This document shows positions 1 through 10,308 of a stretch of DNA of 64,000 nucleotides, piece by piece. Positions within the stretch are counted from its first letter, which is position 1; each line of letters begins with the position of its first letter. Origin of the DNA: Closterium sp. NIES-65. Taxonomy: Eukaryota > Streptophyta > Zygnematophyceae > Desmidiales > Closteriaceae. The notes beneath the pieces are model-generated. The model had not been told where the DNA came from. It ran no database searches and was given only the letters and a program-made list of their open reading frames with translations. The stretch is from contig CANXME010002317.1 in the NCBI GenBank assembly GCA_948144175.1, positions 2,356,001 through 2,420,000 of the forward strand, read 5' to 3'. The position numbers were made by a program, and so were the translations under genes.

Positions 1-717
1 TACTCCCCCATCCTTCCCCTCCTCTCCGCCCCCATCCTTCCCCTCATTTCCTTCCCCCTCCTTACCCTCCTCTATGCCCCTCTGCTCCGTTATGGTGTCT
101 CCAGCCCTCCCTCCCCCAGTCCCCAAGTCTGCCGCGGGACTCGATATACTAACTTCTTCTTCCGAGCCAACTTTCGTATCGGGTGTGATTATAACGGGAC
201 CGGGTCCGAATCTCGCTGCTTCTGTCTCCCACCAATAATACGCTCCTCCCGCCGCGCCCGCTATGGCGGCAGCCGTGATCACGCCCACCAATCCCCGCCC
301 GCCCTTCCGCCCGCCCGCTCCGCCAGTACTTCTGCCAATGCTTCCGCCAACGCTCGGAGCGGAGTTCGGCGGGATCGGGGGAGATGTGGCGGCGGAAAAA
401 CTGCGCTTGCTACCCGCAGGCGCACGCGGATCAGGGATCAAACGGCGGAATGGCGCAAACGCGGAGGAGGGGGGTGTCGGAATAGGGCGACACCTGTCGA
501 CACCCCATTGGACGGGACGGGATTGGATCAATCTGGCCTGCCCGCTGCCTTCCACGTGGCAAAGTTCGCGTACGACCCAGTGAAGGGCGTGGAGAGAATG
601 GGGTGGAACTGCGGGCGCCGCGGGGGAGATGCCGGAAGGCAAGGGGATTCGGAGGAAGATGCAAGCGGCGGATCGGACGGCCAGCAGCCGGTCGGATCGC
701 CGAAGCTGATGCGCCAT
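1..717 (-). CDS. Probable mitochondrial inner-membrane protein, MIC60-like (partial)
   Basis: The frame is open from an ATG at 717 (context ACCATGG) to the left edge, 239 codons with no stop, so the 3' part lies outside. Residues 1-115 are rich in Arg, Ser and Ala with almost no acidic residues, like a mitochondrial presequence; KRSFSA near 105-110 resembles a processing region. A Gly-rich basic stretch (GGRKGGRG) precedes one hydrophobic segment at about 142-160 (GLVGVITAAAIAGAAGGA), then YYWWE and an acidic, Gly/Glu-rich stretch. Presequence, single membrane segment and low-complexity tail is the order seen in MIC60/mitofilin of the cristae-junction (MICOS) complex, but the diagnostic coiled coil and mitofilin domain would lie outside, so the family is an inference. 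It could be another single-pass inner-membrane protein. Confidence 0.5.
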   Translation of the reverse strand, partial: MAHQLRRSDRLLAVRSAACIFLRIPLPSGISPAAPAVPPHSLHALHWVVRELCHVEGSGQARLIQSRPVQWGVDRCRPIPTPPSSAFAPFRRLIPDPRAPAGSKRSFSAATSPPIPPNSAPSVGGSIGRSTGGAGGRKGGRGLVGVITAAAIAGAAGGAYYWWETEAARFGPGPVIITPDTKVGSEEEVSISSPAADLGTGGGRAGDTITEQRGIEEGKEGEGNEGKDGGGEEGKDGGV

Positions 718-802
718 GGTTGTGAGGAGCAGAAGCAGAAATTTGGTGTGGAGAGAGTTTTTTGTTAATGAATCAATATAAACATGTTTTCCTTCTCAAC
801 GT

Positions 803-874
803 GGAGCTATAGCTCAGTGGTAGAGCAATCGACTGCAGATCGATAGGTCCCCGGTTCAAACCCGGGTGGCTCCT
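803..874 (+). tRNA. tRNA-Cys(GCA)
   Basis: A 72-nt cloverleaf. Acceptor arms GGAGCTA and TGGCTCC pair over seven positions with one G-U; the D arm contains AGCTCAGTGGTAGAGC; the anticodon stem ATCGA/TCGAT encloses the loop CTGCAGA with anticodon GCA; the T arm is CCGGG-TTCAAAC-CCGGG in form; the discriminator is T. There is no intron, and CCA is not encoded, as in eukaryotes. It closely resembles nuclear tRNA-Cys of plants. Confidence 0.95.
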
Positions 875-1257
875 GAAAGAAACTATTGTTTATGTTTGTT
901 TGTTTTCCGCAGGTACCTGTCTGGAAAGATGATGTGCCATGTGATGGGCTGCTCTCTGATTGCACGTCCAGTAAAGTTAGAAATGTGTGTCCTTGATGGA
1001 TTACCTGTACTCATCTGCCAACTGAACACAGCCGTGGAACATCCTGTAATGGAGTTGTTCGTAATTCAGTGAGAGAGTGGGTTCATAACTCTATAGAAGT
1101 CTGGATTCCAGGCCCATCCGGACGAAGGAAGCCATTCCTTCGTGCTGGGATTTCAGTTCATTCTCTCACAGCTGCGTTAGCTCTACATAACAAATGGTAC
1201 GGTATTAACAAGCTTCTATTGCATGTAACCGATTGTCTGACACTCAGTTGAGGAAAT

Positions 1258-1356
1258 CTTTTAGTCGTCGAGTTCGTCGTTCTACTGTAGAGCCTTGCCT
1301 TGTGCTTGATCTGCTCATATCCACCCACGTTAGCATGTCCTCCGTTGCTCTCACAT
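1258..1356 (-). repeat. Degenerate copy of the IMP3 last exon, beyond the stop
   Basis: On the minus strand this stretch matches the last coding exon of IMP3 ([10 protein letters not shown] for [10 protein letters not shown], then a diverged tail) but lies downstream of its stop codon. It is the most diverged of the exon copies in this locus. The rest of 875-1391 shows nothing else I can support. Confidence 0.6.
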
Positions 1357-1391
1357 CTACGGTACATGATATGTTACAAACAACATCTAAT

Positions 1392-4300
1392 CTAATTGAG
1401 TAAATCATAGTCGTCAACCTTATCGTTGTACTGTAGAACCTTGTGCTTGATCTTGCTCGTGTCCACCCATGTCAGCATGTCCTCCATTGCTCTTGTCACC
1501 AGAAACGCCGGGTCCCTCACAGCTTCCGGACCAATGCGCACATGGCCCTGGGGGGAGCATGAGGGAATGCGAGAAGGGGGGAGACGGGAATAATAAGGGA
1601 TCAGACACGTCAGCGTGTCCTCCATTGCTCTTGTCACCAGAAACGCCGGGTCCCTCTCGGCTTCTGGGCCGATGCGCACATGGCCCTGTGGGAAACATTA
1701 AGAGGGGACGCGAGAAAGGGGAGAAAGGAAAAAGGGGATCAGATCACCCACGTCAGCCTGTCCTCCATGCACCTGCACACATATTACCCACACCTACACA
1801 CATATTACCCACACCTACACACATATTACCCACACCTACACACATATTACCCAAACCTACACACATATTACCCACACCTACACACATATTACCCACACCT
1901 ACACACACCCACCCACCCACCTGCTGCACGAATGCCATGTGCTCTGCCATCTTCAGTCGCACCATCACCACTGCTAGCCTGCTGTGAGTCTGTGAACACA
2001 CCCCTTCACACACATAACCACGCCTAACACACCCACACCTGAACAGACCTGCTCAGCCACACCCAACCCCTCCCCACCTGCTGCACGAACGAAACTGCTT
2101 CTCTTATGTGTTCCGCGATCCTGATTTGCACCATCACCACTGCTAGCCTGCAGTGAGCACACCTAGGGACACCCAGACACACACCCACACACCTGCACAC
2201 CTGTAAACCTGCACACCTGTGCACCTGCACACCTGCACACCTGCACACCCCTGTACACCCCGGCATACCCTTGTAGACCCAGAGAAACACATCTTTCCCA
2301 CCTGTTGCACGAACGAAACTGCTTCTCTCATGTGTTCTGCCATCTTGAGTCGCACCATCACCACTGCTAGCCTTCGTCTGGAGGGAGATGAAACCAGGAA
2401 GAGATGAAACCAGGAAGAGATGAAACCAGGGAGAGATGAAACCCGGGAGAGATGAAACCAGGGAGAGATGAAACCAGGGAGACATGAAACCCGGGAGACA
2501 TGAAACCCGGGAGAGATGAAACCCGGGAGAGATGAAACCCGAGAGAGATGAAACCAGGGAGAGATGAAACCCAGGAGAGATGAAACCAGGGAGAGATGAA
2601 ACCAGGGAGAGATGAAACCAGGGAGAGATGAAAACAGGGAGAGATGAAACAACAGAAAGATAAAACCTTTTCTGAGACTCATTTGTGTGGGTCGGGAGCA
2701 AGGCCCTTGTTCTTGGGACAGAAAAAAACGCCGTGTGACATTATACCGAGCTGACTTTTGAGTCGACTCAGAAGTCAGCTTCTGAGGTTCATTTGTGCAG
2801 GTCGGGAGGAAGGTTCTTGTTCTTGAGACAGCACGAGTTATCAATAAATAGTTTCTTGATAGAGCTTGTGCCCACTTTCAATCTCATCAAATAAGCTCAA
2901 TAGCTTAAAAAAAAAAAACAAAAAAAAAGAGCAAAGAGTGGCTTACCTGCAAAACGAGGAGACGGAGAGCTTATCACAAAGGTTGAGGCTTTTCGTTGTG
3001 GGAATGACTCCCATGTTGTAGCTGTGTGGGGGGGAGGGAGATACGAGGGATTAAGGGACGGGTATGGTTTTTCTATGTGGGAATGACTCCCATGTTGTAA
3101 CTGGCGGGTTTCGGGGTGGGGGCAGAGGGAGGTCGGGTACGGAAAGGAGAGAAGAGGGGTTACAAAAAACTGTCTGCCCTTTCTGCGTGGGTATAGACTC
3201 CCATGTTGTCGTGGGGGGGGGGGGGAGGGGAGGAAAGTGAGGGGGAAGGGGTTAGGAGAGCAGCGGGAGTACATTAGGTGAACCGTGAAAGAATTGTGTC
3301 TGACTCTCCTGTGTCAGTCTCCCATGCTGCACCTGGTGTTGTGGGGGGGAAAAAGAAAGAGAGGAAAGATAATGACAGAACTGAAGGGAGAAAAAAGAGA
3401 GGGGCACTGTCTGGCTTGTCTGTGTGGGTATTTTTTTAGAGTTTTCGGGTTTTTTTTTTTATCTAAAGAAATCCCTGCAAAAATTGGGTATGACTGTCAG
3501 AGCTTGTGAAGCAGCTGGTCAGTCGTTTTGATCCGAAAGGGTTGGAGGGAAAGAAGAGAAGAAGTGGGGAAATAAGAGGAGTGAGAAAAATAGGAGAGCA
3601 GAGGAAGAAGGGAACGCGCTACCAAAGCTTGTTGAGCAGCTCGTCAGTCCTTTCGATGCGGAAGGGGTTGGAGGGAAAGAAGAGAAGTGGGAAAAAGGGA
3701 GGACAGAGGGGAAATGGCATGCACTAGCACTACTCACAGTTTGTTGAGCAGCTGGTCGGTCATTTCAATGCGGAATGCGTCGGAGGGATCCAGTTTCTTG
3801 AGCAGCGTTGCCAGCTTCGTGATTTTACCGCACAGCCGGTTGTACCTGCAGTCTCAATACAAGCACAGGCACACGCACGCACAATCACAATCACAAGCAC
3901 AAGCACAAGCACACGCACACGCACACGCAGACACACACAAGCACGGACATAGCATGAATTTCCCAGTTTCCTTGAGCAGGGTTGTCGACTTTGTGATCTT
4001 ACCGCATGCATAGCTGGTTGTACCTGCAGACTCGATACAAGCACAACCACAAGCACAACCACAGCACAAGCAGGAGAGCGCACAGGAACAGTAAAATGCT
4101 CTTTTGAACATTCTCAGCACATCACCCACTTTTGTTTTGTTACAGTAGAACCCTGCTTCGCAAGTATAAATGAACTTGGCTGTCCCCCATACCCTCTCAC
4201 TCCCATATCTGACTGACTCAAAACCTCTACGCGCGTAAATGTTTCCGCAAATCAACCCCACATCAACCCCAAGCTCCCCACCCTTCTTCTTCCCCCTAGC

Positions 4301-4653
4301 TTGCTCCCCCAAAACCCCAACCCGCCTCAAAACCCCGCCCCGCGAACTCCAACGTTTACCTATTTTACACACACCGGGCTTAACCCGATTGCGGAAACTT
4401 ACGAAACACAGCCTTTCTCCCATCCACACCATCCCCCATCCCCCAACAAACCCCCATCCCAAAGCTTCTCAGCCCCCCTTCCCGCGTCCTGTAACACAAC
4501 CTCTTGCTGGTAACCCTACTTGGAGTAATCGTCGCGTTCGGTGATGTGGTATCTTCGCATGACCTCCAGCTCTCTGTCGTTGTTCTCGGTCTTCCATTGC
4601 AGGAAATTCACCTTCCGCAGCAGCCGCTGCTCATGATACTTCAATTTCCTCAT
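1392..4653 (-). CDS. IMP3: U3 snoRNP protein IMP3
   Basis: Five exons (minus strand): 4653-4520, 3845-3738, 3021-2947, 2377-2302, 1547-1392, with GT-AG borders and matching phases, giving 182 residues against about 184 in human IMP3. IMP3 is part of the U3 snoRNP/small-subunit processome in the nucleolus and helps U3 pair with pre-18S rRNA. Exon 1 encodes the conserved start [18 protein letters not shown]; exons 2-3 the helical region up to [14 protein letters not shown]; exon 4 [17 protein letters not shown] and exon 5 [19 protein letters not shown] form the S4-type RNA-binding domain; the end [11 protein letters not shown] matches the family. All four introns carry partial copies of the flanking exons. 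The listed exons are the set that reads through in frame and matches the family best. Confidence 0.93.
1590..1690 (-). repeat. Near-identical copy of IMP3 exon 5 (5' part) in intron 4
   Basis: An acceptor CAG followed by codons for [20 protein letters not shown] and MEDTLT, then divergence. Compared with the working exon it has a few substitutions and loses similarity just after the MED-LT codons. Another short fragment of the same exon lies at about 1750-1772. Confidence 0.8.
1772..1915. repeat. About 20-bp minisatellite (CACCTACACACATATTACCC)
   Basis: Seven or so nearly perfect tandem units lie in IMP3 intron 4, ending in a CCCA-rich run. Noncoding. Confidence 0.95.
1917..2155 (-). repeat. 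Two copies of IMP3 exon 4 in intron 4
   Basis: Two minus-strand copies (about 1919-1987 and 2079-2153) repeat the exon encoding [15 protein letters not shown]. The first lacks the codons for REAVS; the second carries substitutions (VQIRIAEHI). Both keep a GTGGG-type donor. Confidence 0.85.
2164..2262. repeat. CACCTG-rich microsatellite
   Basis: Irregular tandem CACACCTG/CACCTGCACACCTG units in IMP3 intron 4. The open frames across it are low-complexity shadows. Confidence 0.9.
2384..2655. repeat. 16-bp minisatellite (GAGATGAAACCAGGGA)
   Basis: About 17 tandem units with variants (CCAGGGA, CCCGGGA, CCAGGAA) in IMP3 intron 3, directly next to the exon 4 acceptor. Translated, it gives artificial repeats of the PGFHLS kind, which are not a gene. 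Confidence 0.95.
2749..2780. repeat. 32-bp palindrome centred on GAGTCGACTC
   Basis: Arms AGCTGACTTTTGAG and CTCAGAAGTCAGCT (one mismatch) surround a TCGA centre. It lies in IMP3 intron 3 and is the first member of the GAG-NNNN-CTC palindrome family found across the window. Confidence 0.85.
3065..3335 (-). repeat. Three partial copies of IMP3 exon 3 in intron 2
   Basis: Three minus-strand fragments (about 3075-3102, 3185-3212, 3308-3335) repeat the start of exon 3 (codons for YNMGV or a near match), then diverge. They lie upstream of the working exon in transcript order, so they carry its 5' side. Confidence 0.75.
3497..3667 (-). repeat. Two partial copies of the 3' end of IMP3 exon 2
   Basis: Minus-strand copies at about 3497-3530 and 3621-3665 repeat the TDQLL codons and exon end. 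They lie downstream of the working exon 2 in transcript order, as expected for 3'-side copies. Confidence 0.75.
3856..3950. repeat. CA-rich microsatellite
   Basis: Irregular (CACAAG)n/(CACACG)n repeats in IMP3 intron 1, between exon 2 and its diverged copy. Confidence 0.9.
3955..4033 (-). repeat. Diverged copy of the 5' part of IMP3 exon 2
   Basis: A CTGCAG acceptor and the start of exon 2 (GTACAACC-type codons) are recognisable, but insertions and substitutions break the frame. It lies upstream of the working exon in transcript order. Confidence 0.75.
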
Positions 4654-5727
4654 AACGGCTAATGTCTAAAAGTGCTCGCGTTATAACGACACAAGCTCCG
4701 GCTCGTTATAACCTTGTGATTTTTCAAATGCTTCAGTGAAACCCTAGCTACGCTTAAAGCCGCTAATCAGGCCTAGCACTACGAATAACTACGCCTTGTA
4801 ACAACAAGGCGAAAGTCCTCAATGGGTTGGGGAAGCCGAAGGACGAAGGAGCGATTTAATGAACGCAACGTGAACTCGAAAAAATCAGAGACCCGTAGAC
4901 CTGGAGACAATCGCTAATCTTGGGCACGAGAACGCCAACACCGAGCAGCCTTGTCAGGGACAACTTCAAGGTGATATTTCTGTCTGGGCGTTCTGTACGG
5001 TCGAGTGCGGTGAGGTCGTGACAAAGGAATGTGAAAGTAGCGGGGGACAGATAACATGGCAGGGCGAAAAATCACAAAGTTGAAATGTAAGGGCGAGCAT
5101 GTAGTAAGCAGCCAATTCGATCCCTCATACAATCATTCAATAGCGAATCGCAATTTGGTCTTTGCAGCGAAATCTCGTTGACACTTCCGCAACCATTCGC
5201 TGCACCTCCCTCACCGCAATCCCGCTCGCGTGTCTCCTGCTTGCGGAAAAGCAGAGATGTCAGGCACGCCGCCGGCGGAACTGACAGAAACGGGAACAGC
5301 AGCCACTGCCTACGCAAGCCTTCGACTCGGATCAGCTGATTGATTTGAAACCGTCGATCTGTGTGCTTTGAACCAATCCCAAGGTGCACGAGCCACTGAA
5401 ACTGCATGCGATCAGACCGTTGCCTGCAGAACAGCACCAGAACGGACTTCCGTGAATCTGTCTCTGGTTTTTCGTCAAATATAGATCACACCAGAAGTCC
5501 GTCGATCCTACCACCGACTACAATCTGTAAAGGTTTTCGCTTTCCTACCAGACCCGAGACCACGAAGTACATAAGAAGGGACTCAGTGACCATCACCAAC
5601 AGCAGCACAGAAGCCCATCCTGAAGCAGGTTTTGCTATTCGTTCTTGTCTTTTGGTGAGCGGCCTTCTCATTAGTGGTATTTCACAGCAAGAACCATCTG
5701 AACTACTCGTTTAGAGCCGAGGTAGCC
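4654..5727. other. Intergenic region between divergent genes
   Basis: About 1.07 kb separates the IMP3 start (-) from the next gene (+). A minus frame at 5072-5437 is open but resembles nothing I know. A GT...AG pair near 5655-5690 could be a 5'-UTR intron of the downstream gene. Both promoters should lie here; I see no clear TATA box. Confidence 0.5.
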
Positions 5728-6265
5728 ATGTCGTTTGCAGGATCTATTTGGATTCCATGGATCCCTGCACCTGAAGACGAGCCTGAAGAGGCATGTCAGG
5801 GGTATGGGATCAGCCAAGTGCCTGATTTAGAGCCAGCGTCTCCCCAGAGGACAAGATCGACAGTATTTACGACACTTTCGTCCACTCCAGAGCATTTTCC
5901 TGTTTTTATTAACAAGAAGCTTGGCCGTTCCGCTTCTCCTTTCAGAAGTGAAGCTCTGAAGCGAGTGAAGCGTGATGACAAAAGCGAGCCGCGCGCAACC
6001 AATGGTACGTGCCAGCGCGCGTCTCCGTTCAGATTATTCCGTTAAACAGCTATTGAGAAATGATTGTGAAATTTAATTTTACTGATCCTCGTCGTCTTGA
6101 TGTCTTTCAGGTGTCTGTGACAGTTTCACGTCTTATTCAACGCCACCAGCTCTACAACGCAGAAGTCCCACATGTCCAGCGGCACCTTACAAGGCACGGA
6201 CACGGAGCATCTTGAAGCTGACCCAGACATCGTCGATTGACCTGAGCATACAGCATCGGTGGTAG
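5728..6265 (+). CDS. Unknown Ser/Thr-Pro-rich small protein, two exons
   Basis: Exons 5728-6004 and 6111-6265, phase-1 intron with GTACGT donor and TGTCTTTCAG acceptor, 143 residues. An in-frame ATG at 5674 would add 18 residues; 5728 (GCCATG) is preferred because the protein MSFAGSIWIPWIPAPED begins compactly there. The sequence has several SP/TP sites (PASPQRT, RSASPFRSEAL, STPPALQRRSPT), basic clusters (KRVKRDD, KARTRSILKL) and no predicted signal peptide or membrane segment. This suggests a small phosphorylated nuclear or cell-cycle regulator, but I do not recognise the family. Splicing is supported only by consensus sites and frame continuity. Confidence 0.5.
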
Positions 6266-6711
6266 CACCTACCTTCCGCCAGCAGATCTCAAGCGCGAGA
6301 ACCGGGTACACATGGCTCCTCGGCAACGTTATTTCGTGCTTACCACTATCAACACCTCTCTTTTTCCGCTTGGGTTCAGGGAGAACATATCTGCACGCTT
6401 CGTACTGTTGCTGATTGTGCAGCAGAAGCTGCTCACATGTGTAAAATAGTTGACACGGCTGGGGAATTCAGTGATCACTGAGTTCTGATAGTGTTATGCC
6501 TGTTGTTTCTAACAAATCCTCCCTGCTGCTGCTGCCACAGGCATGGATATTAGGGTTTGCTTCAAACTGGAATATTCTGTTTCTTCTACATTTACAGCAT
6601 TTACACTACACTTGCCACAAATCGTTTACAACCTATTAGCTAACTAACAACTAGCCTAATATGAATCCGAGTAGGATCATGCTGGAAAAAATAGCGAGAA
6701 TGCAGTTTTCT
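6266..6711. other. Intergenic region between convergent genes
   Basis: 3' flanks of two tail-to-tail genes. AT-rich with no coding signal. Confidence 0.5.
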
Positions 6712-8758
6712 TCAAAAAGCGGTTCTTTGCTCATTATCTGCTGGCCCCACTTGAGAGAGCTTGAGAGTAGTCTCTTCGGAATTCACGGCAGCAGCAGCGT
6801 CAGCAACTTGGTTAGCCATTTCAGCTGCTTTTGACAGGATCGATTCAGTCATGTCAGCTTCCCCTAGAGCCATTTCAGCTGCCTCGGCCGCAGTGTCTTC
6901 TACCTGAACACCTGAATAATCTGCTTCTAGATCATCACCCTCACCTCGGATGATAATCTCACTGCTGGTGGTTTCGGTCATTCTGCTACTGCTGCTGCTG
7001 TCAGTGCCAGCGTTGTTGCTCCCACTGTTACTGAGATCAGCGTCGCCGTTGCTGGTCGTCTTCTTGGAAAAGAGCGAGAATTGAGTAAATTCGCAGTCAG
7101 GAGCAAGGAGGGAGGAGGTGACGTAATCTTCTGGTACACCTTCGAGTTCCCCTTCGGAGGAAGATTCGGAGGGAACCAACGGCATGGCCATCAGGTGTGA
7201 CAGAATAGAGTAGTTTAGGGTGGGTTCTGACGTGGCGTTGGCTCGGTAGAATTGACCCAAGAGCCCGTGCACTGTAGGGGAGTACGCTACATCGAGGATA
7301 GCCAGGTTGATGTGTGCCTCAGCGTCATCTGGTTCTTGTAACAGAGGGTGCACCCGGCGAACACGAACCTCCGCTTCAATCACACCCGGTACTTTTATCG
7401 CGTACACGTCCACGTCGTACGGTCCTTGCTTCTCGTATGCTGCTAGGAGAATCGTCGCAGCGCCGTCAAATAAAGAGAGCTCGTCTCCCAACTGTTCAGA
7501 CGTTACAGCCGTCAAGCACGGGAGTGAGATACGGAAGCGGCGGATAGACGTGACGGAACGGCATGGCGAAGGAAGGAATAAGCGGATAGCATACAGGAAA
7601 GAAGAGCCCCGACAAGCATTCAACCCCCCGAACCCGCAACTCCTTCTGGTAGATAACAGAAGGGCTATATTACCACTAGCTTCGGCATAGCATGGCGGCA
7701 ACTCCCTAGGCGCTTCGTGCACTCACCACTAGCTTCGGCATAGGATGCCCGTCCACTTCTATGGTCGCAACGTATCCGTCGCCCCGCTCCTGCTGCGCTG
7801 TCCTTCTTGCAGCCATTCGCAGCACGTGCTGAGCTTGTCCGGGACCCCCTCGCCCCCACATTAGCGAAACTTCACGAATCCACGCGCGAACAACGGCCGG
7901 TCGTTGAGTCCGCGAGTTACCACCAAATGCGGAGGGGGTCGAAGCGGTGGCGCCGCGGTTATCCATGTAGCCTGACAGTTGCATGTTGATGTGAAACGAC
8001 GGGTCGCTTATCAGGCAGAACGCGCGGTCCGACAATTTCTCGTGAGCTACTGGTCCGGCGGGAGCCGCGCCGATTTTGGAGTGGTAAAGCGCGGGTCCCA
8101 CGGCCCATTTGACGGCACTTGCGGCGGTTCTGGCGAGTTTGGCTTCAGAATTGCAACGGCCACCCACACTGGACAGGGTAGAGCAAGAGAAAGTGAAAAG
8201 ATACCGCAAAATAGGACATTGACAGGAGGATGAGGTTAGCAGAAGAAGGAAGCACCAGGGAGGAAGGGATAAACGAAACAACACAATGCCCTCTACAAGG
8301 AGAAAGTGAACAAGCGTGGAACGTAGACATGTGCATCTGCCATGGTTGTGTCGGCAAACCATGAGAGCGTATACTCACTATGAGTTGGGTAAACCGGGAA
8401 CGTAGACATGCGCGTCCCCGCTACAAGCTCCTTCGGTAAAGAGAAGGCAGAGACCAGAGGGCAGGAGAAGGTTCCAGTACGCGCAGTCGCCGTTACTCCG
8501 GCATTGTTGGCAACAGTCGCCCGGAGTTGTGTTAGGGCCGAGATTCACGCCGTTAGGTGCGGCGGCGAGGCGATACTGCTTCGTGCCTTGCACGGTGAAC
8601 TTTCCCTTGTAGACGTATCGTCCGCACGTGTCTTGCGTGCATGCTGATCGTTCGTTCGCAAAATTGGGGCAGTTGTTAGCGAGGATGACGGGAAGAGTAG
8701 TCATGAGGGCGATGAGGGAGAGAGAGGAAGCAGACAAGGCGATTCGTTCTCTATCCAT
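6712..8758 (-). CDS. Secreted root-cap-family protein (Root_cap, PF06830-like)
   Basis: Three exons: 8758-8379, 8168-7727, 7491-6712; phases match, 533 residues. Residues 1-27 are a signal peptide (hydrophobic SASSLSLIALMTTLPVILA). Exon 1 continues with a Cys-rich module (CPNFANERSACTQDTCGRYV, then GDCCQQCRSNGDCAYWNL) that resembles a PAN/apple fold. Exon 2 has the root-cap signature DRAFCLISDPSFHINMQLSG, then WIREVSLMWG and a strand region ending VDGHPMPKLV. Exon 3 carries AHINLAILDVAYSPTVHGLL and GQFYR, matching the family's C-terminal VHGxLGQ motif, and ends in an acidic Ser-rich tail. Root-cap-family proteins are extracellular and of poorly known function. The exon 3 acceptor (TCTGAACAG) is the least certain border. 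A fragment of the exon 2 end is repeated at about 7668-7690. Confidence 0.8.
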
Positions 8759-10308
8759 GGCGAATTGCGTTGTTATCCTGCCAACAGGCGCTTGTATTCC
8801 CCCTTGTTCTGAAATTTGCTTGCAAAGGATATCCTAACCGAGTTAGTCCAATATATTGGCAGCCGATTTGGCGCAAAATGTGTCTCACGTAGAAGTGCCT
8901 GGTCGTTGACTAAATAATTTGCTTCTCCAGACAATGGCGTCAATGCCAGGGTTGCAGGTGTTGAATACCGATTGCAGGTGTTGGTCCCATCATTTGCTTT
9001 GCAGTGAGTGCTCATCTCATGAACGGGGTGCCTACCCGCTGTTGAGTGCAGCAGTGGGGTGGTCCGGCCATGCTACATTTTCGCTTTTGGCTCTGAAATT
9101 TGAGCCCCGAGCCGCATGAAGGGCTGACAAGTTCTGCGCTTCGGAAGGCTTGGTTTTGCGCAGTCTGCGTGGAGGGGGAATTTGGATTTTGTCATTTGCT
9201 GCTGCTGCCTGCTGCGAAAAAGTGTCAGCAATAGCGAAGCGAGCAGCGAGAGATGATGGATGCTTGCCAAAGGAACGGCTACTCCGCGAGGCTCACGAAT
9301 TTTGTTTGGTTTTCCCTCGCATAGCACGAGAAAGTTAGCGGGCGCGTTACCACCTGATGACTGGGCGAGAAGTTCGATTTTGGGGTCTGGTGTATACTGA
9401 CTGTACGCGCTAAGATGCTCCATCTCCGTTTCGACTTTGCAGCGGAACACACCGCTTTGTCGGTCGGAAAGGAAATACAACCTTCATGAAACAATGTGCA
9501 GCACAAACCTTTGTCGCGCTGGCAAGACAGGCACGACCGGATGGACTTTCACTAGCTGTGTACAGAAACGAGATCGCCATGTTCTGCAGGTTCCGCGCAT
9601 TCGCGCGTCCCCCCTCCTGACCAACGGGGCATAATTTCGGGTGAATCAGGTGGATCCGGGCACACATCTAGACCGTCAGATGTTACATGTGGCTGTCAGA
9701 CCGTCGGATCATTTCCGATAACCCAGGCATAAAAACGTTCTCTCCGGCACGTCGAGCAGATCGGGAAACTCCGCCATTTTTCCGCCCACAGCGGCACTCG
9801 CTCCGCTCCCCGCAACTTCACCCTCCTTTCTGCGCCATCCTTCCCCTCAAACCGTCTTTCCACCTCCCCCACCAACTTCCGCTGCAGCAGCGGCGCTGTT
9901 CCGCAAGAGAATGGTCGAATGCACCAGCAACAGCAGGAGTTGGGAGGACCTGGACTGGTTGAGGGCATATCAACCAGAGAGAGCCAGACTAGGGTTTCAA
10001 TTTTGAGTTAGGAACGTCATTTTCTTAGTGTTGATTAGGTTTGTTAGGAAAAGGGCGAAGAGGCGTAAGGCGTTTTTCACGAGTTCTGGGCCTGACAGGC
10101 CCAAGCGTTGGCGAGTAAAGCTCTCACAGCTTGTTACCTACACCGTTTCAGGGCGATATGTATTGGTGTGCTTAGCTTCTACCTCCTCTTTATATATGAG
10201 GAGGATGGTATCTCGTGGGAAAATGAAGATGGCATAACAGTCATTTGTGGGGTGCTGGTGCTGTGTGCACGCAGCGTATTGTTGCAGCTGCTGGCAAGGC
10301 GTCTTACC
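8759..10308. other. Intergenic region between divergent genes
   Basis: About 1.5 kb between the root-cap-like gene (-) and the signal peptidase gene (+). A minus frame at 9073-9480 is open and not low-complexity (contains EMEHLSAYSQYTPDPKIELL) and could be an exon of an unrecognised gene, but I cannot fit splice partners to it. A GC-rich stretch at 9770-9960 is CT-rich on the plus strand. No other feature. Confidence 0.4.

Noticed and set aside
1753-2844. Minus-strand frames rich in PGFISP, VGNMCVG and CTGVQV repeats
   Set aside because: Translations of minisatellites in IMP3 introns.
9073-9480. 135-codon minus frame as a gene
   Set aside because: No homology recognised, no good start context, no splice partners. 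Kept only as a remark in the intergenic entry.
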